Shown here piece by piece: positions 36,251 to 47,450 of a stretch of 64,000 nucleotides of DNA. The stretch is taken from the NCBI RefSeq assembly GCF_032854445.1, contig NC_088302.1, positions 25,739,788 through 25,803,787 of the forward strand. The letters are read 5' to 3'. Source of the DNA: Liolophura sinensis (Eukaryota; Mollusca; Polyplacophora; Chitonida; Chitonidae). A program made the position numbers and the translations under genes. The notes beneath the pieces are model-generated. The model saw only the letters and a program-made list of their open reading frames with translations. It was not told the DNA's origin and did no database searches. Positions within the stretch are counted from its first letter, which is position 1, and every line of letters begins with the position of its first letter.

Positions 36251-38449
36251 CGGACGAGAGACTACAGAGAAATAGGAGAGGAAGGTAGATTTTTCTTAAT
36301 TTTAGCCCGGCAAATGTGGAAGAGCTGAAGTTTTAGATTTCGGACGCCTGCGACGCCTCGTTCTAAAATTTCAACTTTTATATTTTCCTAATAGTATGAT
36401 AACTTTATATGTTTTAGAAAAATATGAAGAATAACATTATCGAACAGACAACAGCAATATTGACTTTCAGAGACGTGCTGTTACAGGACGTGTGCGAAAC
36501 AAAATTCCCACAGTTACCTCCCTTCAGCACTCTAGCCGTTTATCCGGTTTCGTGTATTTTACATTTCAAAATTTTTACAAAATTTCAAATGTTTCACTTT
36601 GAGCAGGGCCCAAATATTTACTAATATTTCTGGCTGTCAGGTCGCGGGTTATACAGTTGAGACAGTAGGTCGACCAGGCTTATTACAACGACAGAGGTAG
36701 GCTTTATCAGCCAAAACATTTTACGTTCCGAAAAGCATGTGTCCCCGAAACGAATAAATGTCACAAATATTAAATATGGCCATGGATGAATAATATTACG
36801 ATTTGCTCTCGCCGGAGTCAGAAAAAGTCATTTCATCCACTACGTTACAGCACAATCATCTTCACATCATGAATCTAGGTCCTAAAACCCTGACAATGAT
36901 ATCGTTTAAAGCCCGATGTTTTGCAGCTCATAACTGCAGATAAGTTCAACCTGCCGTTTAATAAAACAAGTCAGTGATGCTCACTACTCCTCGGTACGTC
37001 AGTGCATCGTTAGATCAGCTGACCCACACATTCATCCGGCTAATACGTTATAATCCTGCAATAGCACTGCACAATAACCAGACACCTGTTAAACCCATGG
37101 GCTCCAGCTTTTTTTGCTGTTTTCCTCAACTCATAATCTTGATCAGCGTCATATAAGTACAATACTGTTAAATTCAGAGTAAAACTTCAGTGAGACGTGT
37201 TGATTTATGGCCAAAAGATCTTAACGTGATAGATTATGTGGTCGGGGAAACATGAATTGCGTGTCTCCGAAAAACGAAAGCTTCATTCTGCAAGATGATG
37301 GCCAAAGCTTAAAGATGAGCATTGCATCAACATCTACTTCTGAGTCAGTCTACTTGAGTTTAAGCCGGTGTATTTTATTCGTATTCGAGTTTATGTATAG
37401 TTTATATATGTAAAACAATGATTTTAAAATGACTTACACTTATAATTGAAATCATAAAATATCTTCTGACAAATAATGAAATTATTCTACTGAATGGATG
37501 GTCAGTACAAAGGGTGTAATTATGTGGTTTCAACTGTTGTTTTTGAAAGAGAAAAAAACCCATAGTTGTCGGATATTACCCCATTCATGGATTTTTGCCA
37601 CCATGTGCATAGATGGCATAGATTTGCATCGGGCCTATGTTACTTCATCTTCATTTATCAAGTTAACGTTGTTCGACATGATCAGCAAGATGGTGTTACT
37701 TTAAAGCACTATCAGACGAGCTTTGCTTAGCTTTGTTTCTGTTTCTACATTTCTAATAATTGGGATCTATCAGTTGATTCCGTTGACGAAAAGGCTTCTC
37801 GTCAGCTCATCCGCTTACCTGCAATGATTATTTCTGTTACTCTCCACGCTGATTGATATTTTTAGAGCTTTTATGATTGTCTTTCTGATTACAGATGTTT
37901 GAATCATTAACTGTACATCAGCTTTACACGAACTCACACAGGCCATACTGCGATATATGACAATCATCTTATCCTCTTACTGAAAACCATTGCCCTAGAT
38001 ACGCCTACCATATTAGAAATCCTGTACCTCAGTCCTTGGAACGGTTTTCTAACAAAGCTTACTGACTGTACACTGCAGCTGTGTAAATGAGTGTCACGGT
38101 TATACGTAACCAACATTACGATTAATTGTAATTTTCCCGATAACAAGAACCACATGTTGTGATGTTTATATCCAACGTGTATTTCCAAAAAGTGTTCCAC
38201 CTAAATTCTCTTTGATTCATTTGCATATATATCATAAAACAGCTCTCGCTGTTTGTTTGTGATCGCGAAGTCTCACGTTAGTTACAAATCACGTGAATTC
38301 TCTTGCATCAACATGGTGTACAAGGTGGAATGCCATACGTGAAGAAAAGAAGCAGTCAATATTGAGGGCGTGACCTACATCTCCATGTTTACACGCATGC
38401 CCCTACGGTTATTTCCCTGTAAAAGTCTCGTTCTCTAGGCCTGTGTCGT
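36251..38449. other. Non-coding stretch, nothing firmly recognised
   Basis: AT-rich. Near 37135-37185, CAGCGTCATATAAGTACAAT and ATTCAGAGTAAAACTTCAG may be an extremely worn SINE tail. No gene recognised. Confidence 0.4.
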
Positions 38450-38508
38450 CGTCATATGACTGAAAAATTGTTGAGTACGACGTTTAAACCCAAGCACTCA
38501 CTCCCGGC
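38450..38508 (-). repeat. Interspersed repeat relic (GTGAGTGCTTG family)
   Basis: On the minus strand: GGGAGTGAGTGCTTGGGTTT, AAACGTCGTACTCAACAATT and TTTCAGTCATATGACGACGA. It is the same class as 10655-10715. It lies just downstream (minus-strand sense) of the reverse-transcriptase relic. Confidence 0.65.
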
Positions 38509-38509
38509 C

Positions 38510-38820
38510 TCAGGTCAATGAGAGCAGCTCTCCCTGGTTCATTTGTGTTATGGATCTAAATATGATTAATGAGCCAGCGGAAATCAAAGTTTGAATGTTT
38601 TGCCTTAAGATGTTATGACCAACTGTATCAAGAGCTTTGGATAGGCCTGCATAGTAAAAATACAATGAAGTTTGATCTCTTCGTTTCTTTTTATCATGAC
38701 ATTTGCTTGTAGGTATATTAATTATGTAGCTACTGATTTGGAAAATTTTGTCAAGTATGGAGAGAACATGACAAGGTCTGTATTTTTCTAATAACACTTG
38801 CAGGCTTGGACAACTTTGAA
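38510..38820 (-). pseudogene. Non-LTR retrotransposon reverse-transcriptase relic
   Basis: The minus-strand translation contains two recognisable blocks of a non-LTR reverse transcriptase: LEKYRPCHVLSILDKIFQ (the NYRPISLL..LSKI block) and AGLSKALDTVGHNIL (the DLSKAFDTVDHNIL block, which carries the first catalytic Asp in active enzymes; here the first D of the block is Gly). The spacing between blocks is shorter than usual, so an internal deletion is likely. The YADD box and an endonuclease domain are not seen. A dead, truncated fragment; the clade cannot be fixed from so little. Confidence 0.65.
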
Positions 38821-38984
38821 CCAACCCTGTACATACACTTGTACTTCGCGCCAAGAGTAGAGGACTGATTCATCGTACGAGCAAGAGGATAAGATATCCA
38901 TCAAATGTAAGACTTATGACGAAGGTAAGAATACCACCAAGAGTTGAGGCCGCAAGGAACTTAACACTGCGTGTACGTGCATAT

Positions 38985-39356
38985 GTTGCATATAACATAC
39001 TTCTCCATATAACACATATAATATTCTTCTCTATAAAACATATATAACGTACTTCGTTATATAACACATATAACATACTTCTCTATATAACACATACAAC
39101 ATGTTTCTCTATATAGCACATATAACATACTACTTTATGTAACACATATAACGTAGTTCTCCATGTAACACATATAACATATTTCTGTATATAACACACA
39201 TAACACAGTTCTCCATAAAACACAGATAACATACTTCTCTATATAACACATATAACATAGTTTTCCATATAGCACATATAGCGTACTTTTCTATATAACA
39301 CATATAACGTACTTCTCTATATAACAAATATGACGTACTTGTCTATATAACACATC
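38985..39356. repeat. 26-bp AT-rich minisatellite, about 14 copies
   Basis: The unit ATACTTCTCTATATAACACATATAAC varies at several positions. Many ATATAT/TATATA steps would make it easily melted. Minus-strand open frames with a repeated YREVRYMCYI motif are artefacts of low stop density. Confidence 0.88.
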
Positions 39357-41472
39357 TTGTTTGTTTCCTCATTAGAGGATATGATCTAAGGCAATGTGAA
39401 TGCAGTAGATTATGTATTGCCAGGGTAGGCAGAATAGTCTTTCTGAACAACATGAAATGCCTTCGTCTATAAATTTACACCGATTAGTACTACGTTGTAA
39501 ATTAGTTGTAAAATGTTTAACAAAATGATTGGCGTAACTTTCATTTATATTAAACTCCGACCGGAAGGAGGTGTTAGGGTGGCTTGTGCATTGTCGGACA
39601 TTTTCCTGATCATGAGTTTATTTTAAACTTCCATGAAGTGACGTTGATATTATAATTATATTTGTTTTCATTTCAATTCAAACTAGGATCTTTTTGCAAC
39701 CATCATGATACTTGTTAATGTCTTTATGTATAAACTCTACATTTTGTCTGTGAACTATGTCCTTCCAGTGGTATCGGAATGCCATAGCTTCTTCACAAAT
39801 AAACGTACAAAGTGTAAAAAATAAACGTACAAAGTGTAAAGGAAGAAAGGGTGCCTTTTGTTTTTATAGATCAAACTTCCTTATAGACAAACATGATTTT
39901 CAGGACCCATTTCAACTTTAATATTCAGGTACTGGAAAGAGGGTATTTTGTTATTCAACAGTTCTATAAGCTTAATATTAAGTTATTTGATATAATTTTC
40001 GATTGCGTTAGTTCAAATTTCAATTCCTGGGGTCCCATGGGTAACATTATAGGATTTGATGGGGTGCCTATACAGCAAGGACTAGCCTGTGGTGGAGCCA
40101 GGATTTCTGCCTGTGATGTAACCCAAGGGCTTTAATTATGGGGCTATCAATAATAACTTTCATATTGCTGTACCGTAATTAAACTTCTGAGAACACCGCC
40201 GAAGGAGGTGGCTGATTGCTGTTTATACACTCTAAGCGGATTATAGCTCCCGGCTGTGCCTGCTACCCGTCACGCATGATCGCCCTCGAGCTAGCTTATC
40301 CTGATGTAATGTCAGTCACTGATCATTGTCCGCTAAAGTACCAGTGCAAAAACAAAAAAAAGCAACATCTGGAAGGAGCTGACGTTCTGCAGATCAACAT
40401 CATTTATTATGGGCCGAGTATACGTACACTACAGGTGCTACGATTGAAGTTCAAACTTTACTAAAAAGTTTTCACCAAAAAAAACGTATATTAATAACCC
40501 CTACCCTAAAATCGTATTTTTTAAAGTCAACATACATTCCGCGTTCGCTTTACAGTTTATTAGAGTGCGTTTGAATGGGACAAGGAATGGACTCGAGTTG
40601 CAACTCCAATCGAACGATGAGTGTTGTAACACAGATCTACCTATCTAGGTCAAGTTCTCCCTCCCCATTCAGCTGAGCCGCACACGGGTTTCTATCACGT
40701 AACCTCCTTACAAATCTTTCCGGAAGAAGCTGTCTGCAAAGGTTTTATGGTAAGATTTCCATGTGAAATTCAAATTATGATCGGTTCATTAGTTTAAATC
40801 AGTATTTTTTTCTGTAAGATATTCGCAAATGGCGTTATTGTGTGTATAAGTGCTTGAAATTGGTCTGTAGGCCTACTGATCGCCAATCAGTAGCTAACGA
40901 AGGCTTCAACACTGTACATAGTGGTGGTTGTTGTTGCACAATGTTGTAAAGCCTGTGGCCGACTTGGGGACACTGTGCGCGGCCATGAATTTATTTAGGT
41001 AAACATTGACAAACCTCGTTGACCTCGGACCGGTTTAAGCAACCGAAGTGTTGAAACTGAGGGTTACCATGTGCGTTATATCAACGATGTCAAAACTTTG
41101 CAACATTAGGCCTACTGTTAAAATTGAGACATTTCCGTTAAATCAACGATGGCAGAACTTTCCAACATTACTGTTAAACTCGAAAAATTTCCCATCTATT
41201 CTTAATATTTGTATTATTAATGGAAGCACATTGAATACGCTTACAATTTAAATCCTCATTCCTTAAGCTTGAGCTTCGTACGCAATTCTGTTATCAGCTA
41301 GGAATAGTTTGTCTTGGAAATAATATGCCTACTTCATATAATATACACAGACGACAAGACATATTTTGTAAAATACGTTTTTGACTTGAAAAACGAATAG
41401 GCTAGTAGGGTAAATAAACCGAAATTCTTGAAAGCTCAGACTTATGGGGTTGCATTTTTTAGACATCTCAAG
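39357..41472. other. Non-coding stretch, nothing firmly recognised
   Basis: A 21-bp unit (AATAAACGTACAAAGTGTAAA) is duplicated at 39797-39840. A + frame at 39893-40135 has no recognisable domain. Otherwise AT-rich. Confidence 0.4.
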
Positions 41473-41795
41473 ATGGACGGTTATTTGAAAACAGTGAAAC
41501 TGACATTTCCTAATGGTACATCTGCCTATATATCAGTTGATCCGCAAACGCTTCAAAGGATAAAGAATGGTTGACCAGGCTTAGAGGAAATGCAGATAAA
41601 CGTAATAACTGCTAATGTACCCACGAGCTATTCCCAGGGCACCAAGTTTGATATAGTTTGTGTGGACTCACAAGAAGCCGAGGCTGTGCCTGGCCCTTCA
41701 TAGCAAACTACGTCAAGTTTATCAACCGAAACCCCCGAAATACTGGACAAAGGCGGAGTCAAAGCTGCTTTTGGATACAAGGCTGTCATGAGATT
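41473..41795 (+). pseudogene. Decayed open frame, perhaps transposon accessory ORF
   Basis: From ATG 41473 one frame reads through about 100 codons of protein-like sequence (VKLTFPNGTSAYISVDPQ near the start, then an acidic EAEAVPGPS stretch, later GVKAAFGYKAVM) broken by a TGA near 41572 and a TAG near 41699. The opening resembles small DNA-binding or accessory proteins carried by some DNA transposons. It lies tail to tail with the Harbinger-like fragment at 41924-42240, which normally has a second ORF, so that pairing is my inference. Not firmly identified. Confidence 0.3.
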
Positions 41796-41923
41796 AACAT
41801 TGACTCTGGTTACCCCGAATGTGGGTACCGTCTGTGAAGCCAATCCATCCTGGTACATGGCACATTTCTTCAACTACAGTAGATATAACATCTTGTTCTT
41901 GTTGGTCAGGTCATGCTATCAAA

Positions 41924-42240
41924 TTATGCCTTAAAATCACAAAGTGCAGCTGAAACCCTTCGCGCACATTGGTGCGTGGTTGGTTTGGACTGTCCAAATA
42001 ACCCAGACACTTCGTGCGCACTGTACTGGTTGCTTATATACGACAGATACACTAAAACTTGTTTTTCAGGTGACAACCAAGGTTTTCCACGTAGGTCAGT
42101 TTTTAATGCGAGAATCATGTCGGAAATTAAGTTCGCTGAGTGGGTGACAATCTTTTCAGCAAAGATGTCCACTTTCGGTACTTTCTCTTGCTTATGTTGA
42201 CACGACGTTATGAATAAAAGAAAATCGTCGTCATCGTCCA
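41924..42240 (-). pseudogene. PIF/Harbinger-like transposase N-terminal fragment
   Basis: The minus-strand frame ends at TAA 41924-41926. It contains an acidic start (DDDDDFLLF region, near 42225), then KPWLSPEKQVLVYLSYISNQ followed by SAHEVSGLFGQSKPTTHQCA. This is the typical pre-catalytic region of PIF/Harbinger (DDE_4-type) nucleases: SPEKQ..., a helix, then a LFGVSKST-like helix-turn-helix. The frame stops before any DDE motif, so this is a truncated, inactive fragment. A TAG or acceptor-like TTACTTTAG precedes the acidic start. Confidence 0.6.
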
Positions 42241-42460
42241 GGTCCGTGCCGTTCTAAAGTAAATTTTTTATTATTGGCTGACATGCTGCCATCTTTAGTG
42301 CATGCATGGCAACTAAACTCTTTTGTTGTTGTTGTTATTTGGTTCACACGGTTTTATTCACTGGTGGTTCTGCGCAAGCGCTCCCAACTCTATTCCTGTT
42401 TCCCGCAAATCCAATCGAACGCACAGCTGGTAATCCGTGTGACGTTGCAAGTTTTTATAG

Positions 42461-42557
42461 CAACCCGCAATTGTGACGTCACGGGCTATGTAGACAGCTG
42501 ATGCTTTGGTATGTCTCTGCACTATCACTTTTGTATTTAAATAAACCTATCGTTACA
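42461..42557. repeat. ~96-bp direct repeat, left copy, with CRE palindrome
   Basis: CCCGCAATTGTGACGTCACG through AATAAACCTATCGTTACAGG matches 48083-48187 over about 96 bases without gaps, with roughly 11 differences by my count. This copy holds a perfect cAMP-response-element palindrome (TGACGTCA) and an AATAAA. The shared block runs from a TGT to an ACA/TCA end, which is LTR-like, but no retroelement protein is found between the copies. Confidence 0.8.
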
Positions 42558-43194
42558 GGTATGTTAACTATGATTTGATATGTTATACTAGTATATGCAG
42601 ATGTAATGTTACTTTCGATACTGTTAAACTGTCATCTAGGGATTAATAGGGCACTTTATGATTAAATGATATTATGGTAACAGTGGCCACGATCGGGTAC
42701 GTTGCAATCAGGTCATATGACTTCATGTAGTACACAATATGTGTTGTCTGTATGGATAATTGAACAGTTGAACGTGTTTAACCTCCGTTAAGCTGGATTA
42801 AGCCGAAATGCGTTGAATTGTGGTTTGGTTGAAAATGTAGATGTTTACATGTATGGGGAAAAGTGGGGCAAAACGAACCACTTAACTTCAGAACCGTTGA
42901 TATAAGAAAATCGAACGTTTTATATCTTTTAATAGGCTGGATATCAAAAAGTACGACCAGGTAATTGAAAAAAAGTTACTAAAGCTTATCAAAGAGCAGA
43001 AAATAGTAGGAAAACTGAAGAAGTTTGAGATTTCAAACAGACCGTTTTGCCCCATAGGGTGGGTTAAAACGGACCAACTGTGCCGTTTTGCCCCATTAGA
43101 AATATATGACGCAGAGAGCAGTACACCAGTCACTAACTGTGCAAATTCCTCATCTGGAATAAATATTTAGATTTGTGTTCGTGTAAGTATATAT

Positions 43195-43600
43195 TGGTTG
43201 ATTGATTGGTGTTTTACGCCATACTTAAGAGTATTTCACTTATATGACAGCGGGTCAGTAGTTGTAGGTCACCTCGGGTGGAGGAAATCCTATTAAGGAA
43301 CCGAGGTAAAACACCAACCATTGGTAAGTCACTGACAACTTCACCACATGAATACTCAGTGGTGGAGGGCAGGACTCCTTTAATGAGAGCAGCCTGTTTT
43401 TACGGTCAATTTACCGTTTTTACAATATTACTAGCGTGTCGTCATCTACCTCGCCACCAAGACCCCGAGAAAATCCCCACTTCACCTGCCTGGGGTGGAA
43501 TCTGAAATTCTGATTGTATCCATGGCGGGGCGCGACCCGTGAACCCTCGCTCCCGAGTCCACGACCTTAACCGTTGCGCTACTGCTCGCTGGCTCGTAAG
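43195..43600 (-). repeat. Second tRNA-derived SINE type inside the pogo-like element
   Basis: In minus orientation the head is tRNA-like: GCAGTAGCGCAACGGTTAAG (A-box) and GAGCGAGGGTTCACGGGTC (B-box), followed by an unrelated body. The end, TATGGCGTAAAACACCAATC, matches the tail of the main SINE. Different head and body on a shared tail point to a separate SINE family using the same retrotransposition tail. About 400 bp. Confidence 0.7.
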
Positions 43601-43755
43601 TATACATCAATACTTGCAAACGAATAAAAAGGAAATGACAAAAAAATCACACACACAAAAACGTATCGTTGTGGCTCGACAAGAAAAATGGATTTTATTC
43701 ACACTTCATGAAACAGATTTGTGCTGGGGCGATATACTGTATATCAGTCGGATGA

Positions 43756-45359
43756 CTAATTGCATAGGTTACAAACAAATTCATTCTGGCTGTCACTTGT
43801 TGGAGCACTCCATAATTCAGCACAGTAAATACACGCGGGGTCGTTGTCTAAGTCAGCCTCAGTGGCACTCTTTTTTTTTTAGATGGAGTAGATTTTACGT
43901 TCTTGTTCTGCTTTCCTCTAGGTACCTTTGGAGTTTCGACTCTCAGCTGTAACTTTGCCTTATATGGACTGCTCGTTAAGATGGCAGTTTTTTCACGACG
44001 AGAGTTCCTCTTTCTGTTTGGTCTGTATGAGGTTTTGGGGAGACGCAAGATATCAAAGGGTGACATATAGTATGCAGACTGTGTTGCTGGTGCTGAAGGA
44101 TTCAGTTGACCGGCTGGCTGGTTTGAGGTTGTAGGGCGAGTTTCTATGGCCTTGTATGACGTACTGTCTCCGATGCTGAAGGATTCAGTTGACCGACCTG
44201 TTGATTTGATGTTGAATGGCGAGGTTCTATATTGCTGTTTTCTGATGGCTCAGTGGATACGACTTCCCTTGATGGATTGAGAGATGATGTGTCAGACATG
44301 TCAACTGGTTTGGAAGATCTCTTGGCCCCGCTGGTGCATATTCATGTTCTTCGAAAATATCCCTGTTGATTGAAAATATTCCGGTTTTCCTGAAACCGTG
44401 GGCTGCAGTTTCATCATTAGAAGCCCTCATAGCCTTGCCAAATAGCTCTGCGACCTGGAAGGTGGACACTACACGGCCTGGATGGTTACGCAGCCATTTC
44501 TCAAGCTCCTGGCCATAGTATGTGGACAAAGGCTTCATAAAACTCACGTCCAGTGGTTGAAGCTTGTGCGAACAGTGTGGCGGTGAACACAAGAAGTCTA
44601 GACCATTCTCTCTTGCCAGATCAATTACCTCTACGTTTTTTTGTGTGCGTCGGGTGACCGTCAAGGATGAACAAGACAGGGTTTTGATTAGATGCACCAG
44701 AAGCTTTGATAAAGTGGAGAAACCAGGTGATGAAGATATTACGCTGCATCCAACCACATTTGTGGCAGGCAGCAATGGATGCAGGCGGAGCAAATCTGGT
44801 TTCATTCGCACTCAAGGGAACACAAACAGTGGTTGAAAGAAAGAGCCTGTCACGCTCATACAGATCTCGACAATAACCAGTTGTCCTCGTTCAGCCGATA
44901 CCAGACTTGCTACCTGCCGCCTCCCCTTCTTTGCCAAGATCCTTGATGGTTTACCCTGTACTGTTGTTGTCCCCGTTTTGTCAGCGTTGTAGACATTGTT
45001 GGGCAAGTACCAGTATTTGTCGAATAATTTTTCAAGCAAGTCAAAGAACACCCCAACGTTGACCTTGTTGACTTATCTGGCTCGTTCTGCAGAAGTGGCT
45101 TCTGGGTGACGAAGAGATAATTCAGGATAGCATCTCATGAAGTTATATAGCCAATCCCGGCCAGCTTTCTGTGTTTCCTGATTGAAAGGAATTGGAATGT
45201 TGTTTCTGACCGCTATCTGATAAGCTAAGCCTCTCACACTGGCAGTAGTAAGCCCAAACAACCTCTCTTCTGTGCATGTGATGTACTCCCCCAGCTCTTT
45301 TTCCACCTGTGGGGGAAATGTGGCCTGTTGGTATGAAGAGATAATAACAAAAATTCAAT

Positions 45360-45390
<31 letters not shown>

Positions 45391-45876
45391 TCTATTTATC
45401 ACTTTTTACGTGTAAGAAGAAAAAAATGATACTTTAAAAAGATTTAAACCCAATGAAATTTTACTTAGATGCCACTTTCCTTTTAAATAAACCCCTGTGT
45501 TATGGCATCTTACACAGCATTTAGTGATAGCACAATATTGCTACAACCAATGAGATTAAGAGTCTGAGAATGTTTATATACAGGACACATTATAGTTCCT
45601 GATTAAAGCAAAAAAGAATAACGTTTTTAAGTATATTTGGTACAAAGAAAAAACAGATTTATTTACCTTCCATGTTCCAAGCACTTTTGAAGATCCAGTA
45701 GCATACTGTTTCTGGTTCTTTGACCGTCTGATTACCATTGTTTTGAGAACTCCGTGCTGTATGCCGGCCTTACTAAAGCCCAATCCGTGTTTTACGGCCT
45801 CAGTACCGTTGATCATGGAAGACTCCTCCCATTTCTGTCGATCTGTTTTCCTGGAATATTTTCGTACCATCTCCAA
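43756..45876 (-). pseudogene. pogo/Tigger-type transposase pseudogene with one intron
   Basis: Exon 1 (45876-45667) encodes a psq/CENP-B-type helix-turn-helix (KYSRKTDRQKWEESSM..., KAGIQHGVLKT). A donor (GAAG|GTAAAT) and an acceptor (CCCACAG|GTGGAA at 45306) bracket an intron holding a TTTA microsatellite (45359-45400). Exon 2 continues in phase with the second DNA-binding half (EERLFGLTTASVRGLAYQIA, RHPEATSAERAR), then the DDE_1 catalytic region: YNADKTG, FILDGH, HKLQPLDVSFMKPL. The C-terminus has KTAILTSSPYKAKLQ and a Cys-rich end (ACIYCAELW...FVCNLCN), stop 43756-43758; AATAAA follows on the minus strand near 43694-43699. Damage: an in-frame TAA near 45070, at least two frameshifts between 44810 and 44620, and a slip at an A10 run near 43870. 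Inactive. Confidence 0.85.
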
Positions 45877-45931
45877 ATAATATAAAACGAGAATATATCA
45901 TTCTATTGATATGACAATTTGTCCTAAACTA

Positions 45932-47450
45932 AACTCTGTCAAAAAAGAAACGCAACCCCCGTATTTTAGAGATTTTAATATTTAGTTTTAGGACGGCACA
46001 ACTTTTTTCTTATTGAAGACAGAAGTCAGAAATTTGGCAGAATAATAATCAAGATGGTCATGTTTAAAACTGTCTTTTCAAAAGTCATCTCACAGACACC
46101 AGTTGCTCACCAGGGGGCGTCTTCCTCAGTATCTCGTATGACCACCACGAGCTGCAATCACTGCACGTCATCTCCTTGGACAAGAACGGATAAGGCGCCG
46201 GATTCTCTCCTGGGGAATGGCCCTCCACTCCTCCTGTAACGCAACGGCGAGCTGTTGAAGCGCCTGTGGCGGTGGCTGACGTTGACGCACGTGTCGATCC
46301 AGAGTATCCCACAGGTGTTCAATAGGGTTGAGGTCTGGTGATTTGGAGGGCCACGGCAAGACACTGACGTTGGAATCCTGCAGAAAGTTCATTGTTTCAC
46401 GTGCAGTATGAGGCCTGGCGTTGTCCTGTTGAAAACGCTGTGTCTGTCGGTCAATAATCGGAGAGAGGTGAGGCTGTAACACGTGGGTGATGTAACATTG
46501 GGCTGTCAGGTTCCCTGGAACAATCACCAAGTCTGATTTCTGGTTGTACGAGATGGCTCCCTAAACCATAACACTGCTCCGCCAAATCTGTCCACCTGCC
46601 GGACGCAGATGGGCGCAAAGCGTTCATGACGTCTCCTATACACACGCTGTCTTCCGTCGTGACGTGTCAAAAGAAAACGGGATTCATCAGAAAACCAGAT
46701 GCGCCTCCAGTTCTGTAAAGTCCATATCCTTACGTTGTTGCACCACCTGAGTCGTAGGCGTCGATGTAAGGGGCGTAGTACAGTCCAACAACTGGTCCTA
46801 CAGGCACGTAAACCCGGTTCTTTCAGACGGTTCCTAATCGTTTGAGCCGACACTCTCCACAAACCTGGTATTTGTGTGGCAGTCACAGTTGGTAGGGCAT
46901 GCCGATTACGCAGATGAAGGACCCGGATGTACCGATCTGAAGTGGGGTCGTGATTCTTGGTCTTCCACTTCTCGGGCGATCGTTGGTCGAATTAAAGTTG
47001 TTGTAACGGCTCCAAAGTCGGGATATCGTTGTTTTGTGAACATTTAGGTGTCGTGCAATAGTACCAAAACTTTCTCCGGCTTGAAGACGACCAATGGCGA
47101 TATTTCGGTCGGCAGCACTCAGTCGCGGCATTTTACCGACTGCCTTTCGTCGACGAATATATGAATAAAATACGAAAGCACATGGGCTTTCATACACCCC
47201 CACACTATAACTGCCATTGACATGATTTGCATGTGAATGGTTCTGTGTGCGCGTCAGTCCATGCCTTGTGACGTAATAAGCAATAAAATACACTTAGGAC
47301 AGAAAAGGCAGTTGTTTTGGATGGTAATATTCATTAAAAACGTGTATAATTTCATTACATTTGGCTAAAATTTAGTTTGGAAGTAATAACTTTATTCGAA
47401 CGAATTTTTGATATCCGAGGACAGGGGTTGCGTTTCTTTTTGACAGAGTT
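45932..47450 (-). mobile_element. Tc1/mariner-family element with TIRs and TA duplications
   Basis: The left end AACTCTGTCAAAAAAGAAAC (45932 on) and the reverse complement of the right end (47424-47450) are a 27-28 bp terminal inverted repeat differing by one A. TA dinucleotides flank both ends (45930-45931, 47451-47452), the standard Tc1/mariner target duplication. The element is 1519 bp and holds one minus-strand transposase pseudogene. It lies inside the pogo-like element, upstream of that transposase's first exon, so it inserted later. Confidence 0.92.
46126..47131 (-). pseudogene. Tc1-like DD34E transposase pseudogene
   Basis: The start is ATG 47131-47129 (MPRLSAADRN). An N-terminal paired-type helix-turn-helix follows (GRLQAGESFGTIARHLNVHK), then RPRSGRPRITT, the GRPR AT-hook-like linker. 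The catalytic core reads IWFSDESRF, RFQQDNARPHTA and SPDLNPIEHLWD, with 34 residues between the second Asp and the Glu, giving DD34E. Full-length family members are about 340 residues and this span fits. Damage: a one-base loss near 46940 (after the GRPR region), another near 46555 (before ISYNQKSDLV), and a TGA replacing a codon shortly before the C-terminal RAVIAARGGHTRY. Catalytic residues are intact, so decay is recent to moderate. Confidence 0.92.
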
